Shown here one piece after another: positions 6,154 to 11,085 of a DNA stretch of 11,085 nucleotides. Below the pieces are notes generated by a model. That model was not told the origin of the DNA. It worked only from the letters and a program-made list of their open reading frames with translations, and did not search any database. The stretch is from Actinomycetales bacterium (GTDB lineage: Bacteria; Actinomycetota; Actinomycetes; Mycobacteriales; Mycobacteriaceae): the NCBI GenBank assembly GCA_012838715.1, contig DUOR01000389.1, positions 1 through 11,085 of the forward strand, given 5' to 3'. Position 1 is the first letter of the stretch; each line of letters starts with the position of its first letter. The translations under genes and the position numbers were made by a program.

Positions 6154-8916
6154 CTAGTGCGCGGCCTCGTCCCAGTTGGCGCCGTAGCCGACGGACACGT
6201 CCAGCGGGACGCGCAGTTCGAAGGCGGCGTCCATTTCCCGTTCGAGGATGTCGATGACCTGATCGCGCTCCCCGGGGGCGACTTCCACGACGAGTTCGTC
6301 GTGCACCTGCAGCAGCACGCGGGACTTCAGCGGCTCGCCGACGGTCACGCCGGCCACGGTCTCCGCCGCGCCACCCGAGCCCGCACCACCCGAACCCGCG
6401 TCTCCCTCGGCGACCGCCGAACCACCGCGTCGGAAAGCATCCTCGACGCGGAGCATGGCCACCTTGATGATGTCCGCCGCGGTGCCCTGAATCGGCGAGT
6501 TCAGCGCCGCGCGCTCGGCGTTGTCGCGGGCCATGCGGTTGTCGGAGTTGAGGTCCGGCAGGTAGCGGCGGCGGTCGAACAGCGTGGCGGTGTAGCCGTC
6601 CTTGCGGGCCTGCTCGACCACGCCGTCGAGGTAGGCGCGGACGCCGCCGAAACGCTCGAAGTACTCCTCCATCAGGCGCTTCGCCTCGCCCTGCGGGATG
6701 TCCAGCTGCGCCGCCAGGCCGAATGCGCTCAGTCCGTAGGCCAGGCCGTAGGACATGGCCTTGACGCGGCGGCGCAGTTCCGGGGTGACGCCGTCGATGG
6801 GGACGTCGAACACCTTGGAGCCGACGTAATTGTGCAGGTCCTCGCCGCGCTGGTACGCCTCGATGAGCCCCTCGTCGCCGGACAGGTGCGCCATCACGCG
6901 CATCTCAATCTGGGAGTAGTCGGCGGTGACCAGCGCCTCGTACCCTTCGCCGGCCACGAACGCGGAGCGGATTTGGCGGCCGAAATCGGTGCGCACGGGG
7001 ATGTTCTGCAGGTTCGGTTCCGTCGACGACAGGCGGCCGGTCGCCGTGACCGCCTGGTTGAAGGTGGTGTGGATGCGGCCGTCGTCGGCGACGGCCTTGA
7101 TCAGCCCCTCCACGGTGGACTTCATCTTCTGCGATGCGCGGAACTTCAGCAGGTACTCGAGGAAGGGGTGCGGGTCGCTCTTGGCCAGCGTCTCGATTTC
7201 CTTCGCCGCCGTCGAGTACCCGGTCTTCGTCTTCTTCGTCTTGGGCATGCCGAGCTGGTCGAACAGCACTTCCTGCAGCTGCTTCGGCGAGCCGAGGTTC
7301 AGCTCGGGCCGGTCGACGAGGCCGCGCGCCTCCGCCTCGGCCGCCAGCTGCGCGCTTTCCGCCTGCCCACGCAAGTCCTCTAGCTTTCCGACGTCGACCG
7401 CGATCCCGGCCTTTTCCATCCGGGCCAGGGCGGGCGCCAGCGGGATTTCGATGTCCGCGTAGACGTCGTACAGGCCGTTGTCGTCGAGCTCGGCGGCCAG
7501 GGCCGCCGCCAGATCGAGGATGGCGCCGGCGCGTTCGGTGTCGCCGGAGTCCTCGTCGAGGAGGGTCATCTGGCCCTCGGATCGGGACAGCGTCCGGTTG
7601 AGGTGGCGCTGCAGCACGTTCTCCAGCGTGTAGCTGCGCTGGCTCGGGCGCAGCAGGTAGGACGCGAGGAAGGTGTCGTGGCTGACGCCCGCCAGTTCCA
7701 GGTCATGGGCCCACAGGGCGTGCATGGCGGACTTGGCGTCGTGGACGATCTTCGGGTGCGGCCCGGCGAGCCAGGTCTCCAGTGCGTCCCGGTCGGCCGG
7801 GGTGAGCTTGGCCGGGTCGACGACGACGGCCTCGACGTCCGGGGCATCGTCGGAATCGCCGACCTCCGCGGGCGCGTCGGCTTCCGCCGGCGCGGCGATG
7901 GCCAGCTGCCCGCCGAAGTAATCGATGGCGGCGGGACCCTGTTTGGCCGCCAGCCATGCCGCAAGTTCACCGTCGGCAAGCTCGACGGCGGTGACCTCGG
8001 AGGCCTCGCCGTCACCGGCGACGATGCCCGCGCCCTCGACGGCGAGGGTGCGGAACAGGCGGTCGCGGAGGGAGTCGCCGAACTCGAGGCGGTCGAAGAA
8101 GTCGGAGATGCCCTGCGCGTTGGCCGGGCGGCGCTCCAGCTCCGTCGGCTTGTACGGCAAGGGCAGATCCTTGACCATTTCAGTGAGGTCGCGGTTCATC
8201 TGCACGGAGGAGATGCGTTCGCGGAGGTTGTCGCCGACCTTGCCGCGGACCTCGTCGGCGCGGTCGATGAGCTCGGCCAGCGAACCGAACTGCAGGATCC
8301 ACTTCTGGGCGGTCTTCTCGCCGACGCCGGGGATGCCCGGCAGATTGTCGGACGGGTCGCCGCGCAGCGCCGCGAAATCGGGGTACTGCTCCGGGGTCAG
8401 CCCGTACTTCTCCTGCACGGCCTCCGGGGTGAAACGGTGCAGCGTGGACACGCCGCGCATGGGGTACAGGACGGTGGTGGCGGGGTTGACCAGCTGCAGG
8501 GCGTCGCGGTCACCGGTGACGATGAGGGTCTCGAACCCCTCCGGCAGCGCCTGCGTGGCCAGCGTCGCGATGATGTCGTCGGCCTCGTAGTTGTCCTTCT
8601 CCAGCGTGACGATGCCCATTTCCTTCAGCACCTGCTGCAGCAACGGCACCTGGCCGCGGAACTCCTCCGGCGTCTTCTCGCGCTGGGCCTTGTACTCCGG
8701 GAACTTGTCGGTGCGGAAGGTCTTCCGCCCGACGTCGAAGGCGACCGCCACGTGCGTGGGGTTCTCCTCGGCGAGCAGGTTCGACAGCATCGAGAGGAAT
8801 CCGTAGACCGCGTTCGTGTACTGACCGCCGGTGGTGGAGAAATTGTCCGTCGGCAGGGCGAAGAACGCGCGGAAGGCCATCGAGTGCCCGTCGATGAGCA
8901 TGAGAGTTCGCTTCAT
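6154..8916 (-). CDS. polA: DNA polymerase I
   Basis: 920 aa, close to the ~904 aa of mycobacterial PolI. It fills gaps and removes RNA primers in Okazaki maturation and excision repair. 5' nuclease domain (about 1-290): LMLIDGHSMAFRAFFALP with D9, D61, EADD (111-114), GDRD (135-138), and the helix-3-turn-helix GDPSDNLPGIPGVGEKTA (186-203). Proofreading domain (about 300-490) is degenerate: the first exonuclease motif reads IDYFGG (331-336), without the D-x-E pair, and is followed by an acidic Ala-rich stretch. Polymerase domain: motif A DYSQIE (D666-E671), O-helix RRRVKAMSYGLAYG (R715, K719, Y723), motif C VHDE (H872, D873, E874). Odd: about 30 extra residues rich in Gly, Ser and Ala (about 831-861) sit just before motif C. 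Start 8916 puts Met two residues before the conserved RTLMLIDG; the frame stays open to 9060 but that stretch has no PolI character. No Shine-Dalgarno site: TACACT lies 7 nt upstream. Confidence 0.97.
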   Translation of the reverse strand: MKRTLMLIDGHSMAFRAFFALPTDNFSTTGGQYTNAVYGFLSMLSNLLAEENPTHVAVAFDVGRKTFRTDKFPEYKAQREKTPEEFRGQVPLLQQVLKEMGIVTLEKDNYEADDIIATLATQALPEGFETLIVTGDRDALQLVNPATTVLYPMRGVSTLHRFTPEAVQEKYGLTPEQYPDFAALRGDPSDNLPGIPGVGEKTAQKWILQFGSLAELIDRADEVRGKVGDNLRERISSVQMNRDLTEMVKDLPLPYKPTELERRPANAQGISDFFDRLEFGDSLRDRLFRTLAVEGAGIVAGDGEASEVTAVELADGELAAWLAAKQGPAAIDYFGGQLAIAAPAEADAPAEVGDSDDAPDVEAVVVDPAKLTPADRDALETWLAGPHPKIVHDAKSAMHALWAHDLELAGVSHDTFLASYLLRPSQRSYTLENVLQRHLNRTLSRSEGQMTLLDEDSGDTERAGAILDLAAALAAELDDNGLYDVYADIEIPLAPALARMEKAGIAVDVGKLEDLRGQAESAQLAAEAEARGLVDRPELNLGSPKQLQEVLFDQLGMPKTKKTKTGYSTAAKEIETLAKSDPHPFLEYLLKFRASQKMKSTVEGLIKAVADDGRIHTTFNQAVTATGRLSSTEPNLQNIPVRTDFGRQIRSAFVAGEGYEALVTADYSQIEMRVMAHLSGDEGLIEAYQRGEDLHNYVGSKVFDVPIDGVTPELRRRVKAMSYGLAYGLSAFGLAAQLDIPQGEAKRLMEEYFERFGGVRAYLDGVVEQARKDGYTATLFDRRRYLPDLNSDNRMARDNAERAALNSPIQGTAADIIKVAMLRVEDAFRRGGSAVAEGDAGSGGAGSGGAAETVAGVTVGEPLKSRVLLQVHDELVVEVAPGERDQVIDILEREMDAAFELRVPLDVSVGYGANWDEAAH
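6371..6400 (-). repeat. 15-bp duplicated unit within the polA insert
   Basis: Bases 6371-6385 and 6386-6400 are two copies of CCACCCGAGCCCGCA with two differences. On the coding strand they give the repeated Gly-Ser-Gly-Gly-Ala of residues 841-850, so the insert probably grew by slippage, and in frame. Confidence 0.8.
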
Positions 8917-8923
8917 GGGCACC

Positions 8924-8929
8924 AGTGTA
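8924..8929 (-). promoter_or_regulatory. Candidate -10 box of polA (leaderless)
   Basis: Minus-strand TACACT (TAnnnT) ends 7 nt before the polA ATG (8916), placing the transcription start at or next to the start codon. With no Shine-Dalgarno site, a leaderless mRNA is likely. No recognisable -35 at 17-18 nt. Confidence 0.5.
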
Positions 8930-9251
8930 GGAAACGTCCCGGATTGGGCCTCTGATTGATCCGCCGGCCACGGGCGGCCAAACTTGCCGACGCACCGTCG
9001 GTTCCACCCGTATGGACTACCCCGAAAACGGGTGGGATCTGAACCACGGTTAACCCCCATTCGGGTGATGCATTGTTTGCCCCCTATTGGGGGTGTTCGC
9101 AGAAAACTGCACTATGGGTTTTGCCCAATCAGCCTATTTGCCTGCAGAAAGTGAGCGTCGTTACCCTCACTATGGGGAGAGGTCGCGTCACTATCCGTCG
9201 AACGTGGCACATCAACGGGGCCAGCGACTAGGAACATACCCCCCATGGCTC
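8930..9251. promoter_or_regulatory. Divergent polA/tetR intergenic region with repeats
   Basis: No gene seen. It is visibly richer in A/T than its flanks, especially 9040-9180. It holds an 8-bp inverted repeat CCACCCGT/ACGGGTGG (9004-9011 and 9028-9035), a CCCCC-TATT-GGGGG hairpin (9080-9093), two CACTATGGG copies (9110-9118, 9168-9176) plus a third CACTAT (9189-9194), and two GCAGAAA copies (9099-9105, 9144-9150). Binding sites for the TetR protein or another regulator are plausible, but none matches an operator I know. Confidence 0.5.
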
Positions 9252-9257
9252 TAGGCT
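9252..9257 (+). promoter_or_regulatory. Candidate -10 box of the tetR gene (leaderless)
   Basis: TAGGCT fits TAnnnT and lies 6 nt before the ATG at 9264, again suggesting transcription starting at the start codon; no Shine-Dalgarno site is present. No clear -35. Confidence 0.45.
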
Positions 9258-9263
9258 GAACCC

Positions 9264-9878
9264 ATGGATAGCGAGAAGACTCGGCCGCGTCGTCAGAACT
9301 CTGCGGCGACGCGCGCCCGGATCGTCGAGGTGGCGGCGGATTACTTCACCCGCAAGCCGTTCTCGAAGGTTTCCCTCAAGGAGATTGCGACGGAGGCGGG
9401 CGTCAGCGCGCCCCTCATCATCAAGTACTTCCGTACCAAGGAGGGTTTGCTTGAGGAGCTCATCGACTTCGAGGACATGAAGAACCTCATCTGCGACGTC
9501 CCCTTCTCCGACATCGGCCGGACGCTTGCCGACGACGCGATCAACGGCGATCGCCAGTCCCCCAGCTCCCTGGTGGCGCTGCTCATGGCGACATCCGGTA
9601 GCCCGGCGGCCGTGACGACGGTGACCGACCAGTTCCAGGAGGCCATCGGCGGCGCCCTGTTCGACCGCATCCGCGACGACGGACCCGGCGTCCTCGGTGA
9701 CCATGACGCCGAACAGCGCTGCCAGTACGCCCTGGCCATGTACACCGGCCTGGGCACCGTGATGGTCAGCTACAGCCGCGGCATCCCCTTCGAGGGCGAT
9801 GAGGCCGTGACCTCGTACGGCAAGCACATCCAGAGCGTCCTGGACACCCCGATTCCGCTGCCGGAGCCCGCGCAGTAG
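9264..9878 (+). CDS. TetR-family transcriptional regulator
   Basis: 204 aa. The N-terminal third is a TetR DNA-binding domain: ATRARIVEVAADYFTRKPFSKVS, then the helix-turn-helix SLKEIATEAGVSAPLIIKYFRTKEGLLEE (about 37-65; written here only as a landmark of its position, key residues A42, G46, V47, Y55, F56). LIIKYF takes the place of the more usual LY.HF recognition helix. The C-terminal two thirds is a helical ligand-binding domain I cannot assign to an effector. Known of the family: dimers repress nearby genes until a small ligand binds. It is transcribed away from polA, and the DUF368 gene follows 92 bp downstream on the same strand, with an imperfect palindrome over that gene's promoter, making popT a likely target; self-regulation through the repeats at 8930-9251 is also possible. 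Start chosen because the domain begins soon after this ATG and TAGGCT is suitably placed. Confidence 0.88.
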   Translation: MDSEKTRPRRQNSAATRARIVEVAADYFTRKPFSKVSLKEIATEAGVSAPLIIKYFRTKEGLLEELIDFEDMKNLICDVPFSDIGRTLADDAINGDRQSPSSLVALLMATSGSPAAVTTVTDQFQEAIGGALFDRIRDDGPGVLGDHDAEQRCQYALAMYTGLGTVMVSYSRGIPFEGDEAVTSYGKHIQSVLDTPIPLPEPAQ

Positions 9879-9883
9879 GTCCC

Positions 9884-9921
9884 GGTGGTTCCCGGCGGCG
9901 CCTTTTGTGGCGAGAACCACC
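9884..9921 (+). terminator. Stem-loop between tetR and popT
   Basis: Perfect 8-bp outer stem GGTGGTTC/GAACCACC (9884-9891, 9914-9921) around an inner CGCC/GGCG stem (9899-9902, 9909-9912) with loop TTTTGT. It starts 5 bp after the tetR stop. With no U-run after the stem it is a doubtful intrinsic terminator; it could also be an RNA-processing site or a regulator site. Confidence 0.4.
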
Positions 9922-9928
9922 CGTGCGG

Positions 9929-9961
9929 GATACCGATTTACCTGGACAAACCGGGTATCAT
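9929..9961 (+). promoter_or_regulatory. popT promoter with overlapping palindromic operator candidate
   Basis: TATCAT (9956-9961) is a good -10, 9 nt before the popT ATG. It overlaps the right arm of an inverted repeat, GATACC (9929-9934) and GGTATC (9954-9959). Inner bases continue the symmetry with one offset (left GATTT, right AAACC). A protein bound here would block the promoter; the adjacent TetR protein is the obvious candidate, though the span is at the long end for a TetR site. Confidence 0.45.
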
Positions 9962-9970
9962 CCACCGGCG

Positions 9971-10930
9971 ATGAATACTCACGAAGCAACTTCGACGGCG
10001 ACCCGGGCCGACGCGGGCGCGGATCGCCGCCCCCGCCCGACCCCGGCAGGCACCGCCGGCAACGTGGTCCGCGGTGGCCTGATCGGTTTGGCCGAGACCG
10101 TCCCGGGCGTGTCCGGCGGCACGGTCGCGTTGGTCACGGGCATCTACGAGCGCCTGATCGCCTCGGGCAAGGCCATCACGGATCTGCCGAAGTCCCTGTT
10201 CGGCAAGGGCGGCGACGCCGCCCGCCGCATCGACTGGTGGCTGCTCATCCCCGTCGCCATCGGCATGTTGGCGGTCGTGTTCACGATGGCCGGCCCGATG
10301 GAGTCGTTCGTCACCAATCAGCCGGTGGCGTCGAAGGCCCTGTTCATGGGCATGATCGCGGCGTCCATCATCGTGCCGTTCCAGGAGCTGCGCGATGGTG
10401 CGATGAAGCCGCCGGGCATGCGCGGCAAGGCCGTCGCCGTGTTCGTGTTCTTCGCGGTGGCGACGTTCTGGTTGACGTCCCTTCCGTCGGCCGCCCCCAC
10501 CGAGCCGCCGCTGTGGCTGGTGTTCATCGCCGCGTCGATCGCCATCTGCGCCCTGGTCCTGCCGGGCGTCTCGGGTTCCTTCTTCCTTCTGGTCATCGGC
10601 CTGTACGCGCCGACGATGGCCGCCGTCGACCAGTTCAACATCCCGTACATGGCCACGTTCATGCTGGGCGCCCTGGTGGGCATCGTGCTGTTCGTGCGTC
10701 TGCTGGAGTGGCTGCTGGAGCACAAGCACACCCTGACGCTCGTCGCGATGGCCGGCCTGCTGCTGGGTTCCCTCCGTGCGCTGTGGCCGTGGCAGGGCGA
10801 AGACAACGAGATGCTCCGCGCCGGTTCGGATTGGCCGATGGCGCTGGGGCTTTTCGTCCTGGGCGCCGCCATCGTCGGCGTCGTCGCGTGGGTGCAGGCC
10901 CGTTTTTCCTCGCCGGAGCACGTGGCCTAA
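9971..10930 (+). CDS. popT: DUF368 membrane protein, PopT-type polyprenyl-phosphate transporter
   Basis: 319 aa polytopic membrane protein. Seen: hydrophilic N-terminus rich in T, A, R and D (1-27), then GLIGLAETVPGVSGGTVAL (36-54) and, in the second half, CALVLPGVSGSFFLLVIGLY (193-212). The paired PGVSGG/PGVSGS motifs are the DUF368 (PF04018) hallmark and reflect an internal repeat. About seven to eight hydrophobic segments (about 92-109, 122-137, 153-170, 181-197, 200-215, 226-243, 254-270, 289-308). Known: DUF368 proteins were shown in Vibrio cholerae and Staphylococcus aureus to return undecaprenyl phosphate across the membrane, recycling the carrier for wall synthesis; in mycolic-acid bacteria the substrate would be decaprenyl phosphate (inference). 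The frame is open from 9905, but ATG 9971 is preferred: it follows the -10 at 9956 and the upstream codons fall in the promoter. It follows tetR by 92 bp and is probably its target. The family is firm; the transporter role in this organism rests on homology. Confidence 0.85.
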   Translation: MNTHEATSTATRADAGADRRPRPTPAGTAGNVVRGGLIGLAETVPGVSGGTVALVTGIYERLIASGKAITDLPKSLFGKGGDAARRIDWWLLIPVAIGMLAVVFTMAGPMESFVTNQPVASKALFMGMIAASIIVPFQELRDGAMKPPGMRGKAVAVFVFFAVATFWLTSLPSAAPTEPPLWLVFIAASIAICALVLPGVSGSFFLLVIGLYAPTMAAVDQFNIPYMATFMLGALVGIVLFVRLLEWLLEHKHTLTLVAMAGLLLGSLRALWPWQGEDNEMLRAGSDWPMALGLFVLGAAIVGVVAWVQARFSSPEHVA

Positions 10931-10966
10931 TATGGGTTAGTCGCTTGCCGACGGGGCCACGCCCCG
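10928..10966 (+). promoter_or_regulatory. Possible tRNA promoter and hairpin after popT
   Basis: TAATAT (10928-10933), overlapping the popT stop codon, is a good -10 and would start an RNA about 45 nt before the tRNA; a -35 is not clear. Downstream, CGGGGC/GCCCCG (10952-10957, 10961-10966) with a 3-nt loop makes a compact hairpin without a U-run. It could end popT transcription or lie in the pre-tRNA leader. Confidence 0.3.
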
Positions 10967-10982
10967 CCGCCGCGGCCCATCG

Positions 10983-11056
10983 GCCCCTGTAGCCCAATTG
11001 GCAGAGGCAACGGATTCAAAACCCGTCCAGTGTGGGTTCGAGTCCCACCGGGGGCA
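10983..11056 (+). tRNA. tRNA with anticodon CAA (Leu) but a short variable loop
   Basis: A full cloverleaf folds by hand. Acceptor stem 10983-10989/11049-11055 (7 bp, one U-G). D-arm 10992-11008 with a 3-bp stem GCC/GGC and an 11-nt loop CAATTGGCAGA. Anticodon arm 11010-11026 with loop TTCAAAA, anticodon CAA at 11017-11019 (reads UUG, Leu) and an A-C mismatch closing the loop (11014, 11022). Variable loop CCAGT, only 5 nt (11027-11031). T-arm 11032-11048 with five pairs and loop TTCGAGT. Discriminator A at 11056, then CCG, so the terminal A of CCA is not encoded. The 3-bp D-stem, AATTGGCAGA loop, A73 and CAA are Leu-like, but bacterial tRNA-Leu is class II with a long variable arm, absent here. 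It may be an unusual Leu isoacceptor, a variant charged with something else, or a non-decoding tRNA-like RNA. Confidence 0.88.
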
Positions 11057-11085
11057 CCGGCAACAACCCCCGCTGAACTGTTTCA

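Noticed and set aside
6157..8955. Two long plus-strand frames (6157-7383 and 7603-8955) opposite polA.
   Set aside because: Compositional shadows of polA with no recognisable domain, no start context, and Leu/Arg/Gly/Val-biased sequence.
8917..9060. N-terminal extension of PolI from an upstream start at 9060.
   Set aside because: The extra 48 residues have no PolI similarity, span the -10 box and intergenic repeats, and PolI homology begins right after the ATG at 8916.
9905..9970. Longer popT starting at 9905.
   Set aside because: The added residues fall across the stem-loop, the palindrome and the -10 box; the ATG at 9971 fits the promoter and the family.
9938..10992. Long frames overlapping popT in the other plus frame and on the minus strand.
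   Set aside because: His/Arg/Gly-rich shadows; the popT frame alone has membrane segments and the paired PGVSG motifs.

Overview
The window is GC-rich bacterial chromosome. It looks actinobacterial, most likely Corynebacterium or a close relative within the Mycobacteriales (inference). The grounds are base composition, an actinobacterial-type DNA polymerase I with a degenerate proofreading domain and a Tyr in the O-helix, and several start codons without a Shine-Dalgarno sequence that sit 6-9 nt after a TAnnnT -10 box, the geometry of leaderless or near-leaderless mRNAs. No transposase, phage gene, CRISPR array or rRNA was seen.

Layout. (1) 1-4106, plus strand: a two-gene unit joined by an ATGA stop/start overlap. 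It encodes the C-terminal end of an AddB-like PD-(D/E)XK nuclease (5' end outside the window) and a complete 1104-aa AddA/RecB-like UvrD-family helicase with its own C-terminal nuclease. Together they resemble a dual-nuclease AddAB-type double-strand-break processing machine, but the visible AddB-like part has no cysteines for the usual Fe-S cluster. A 24-bp perfect palindrome lies at the extreme left edge. (2) 4117-4186: five copies of a 14-bp repeat at the convergent gene ends, running into the last codons of the next gene. (3) 4174-6006, minus strand: an ABC-F ATPase, possibly of the ribosome-protection type, behind a leader of about 180 nt. The leader carries a candidate leaderless 14-codon ORF whose stop codon lies in the loop of a strong hairpin, followed by more hairpins. 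This suggests translation-coupled (attenuation-like) control. (4) 6154-8916, minus strand: polA, with a Gly/Ser-rich insert just before catalytic motif C; a short GC-rich tandem repeat and hairpin follow it. (5) 8917-9263: a divergent, relatively AT-rich regulatory region with inverted and direct repeats. (6) 9264-10930, plus strand: a TetR-family regulator, then a DUF368 (PopT-type polyprenyl-phosphate transporter) membrane protein whose promoter is overlapped by an imperfect palindrome, a candidate operator. (7) 10983-11056, plus strand: a tRNA with anticodon CAA (Leu) and a Leu-like D-arm, but with a 5-nt variable loop instead of the long variable arm expected of tRNA-Leu.

How they may work together. 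Helicase-nuclease and PolI are both DNA-repair functions, but they are on opposite strands and separated by the ABC-F gene, so nothing shows joint regulation. TetR and PopT may form a regulator/target pair in envelope lipid-carrier recycling. The most interesting items are the class-I-shaped tRNA with a Leu anticodon and the ABC-F leader with its putative leader peptide.
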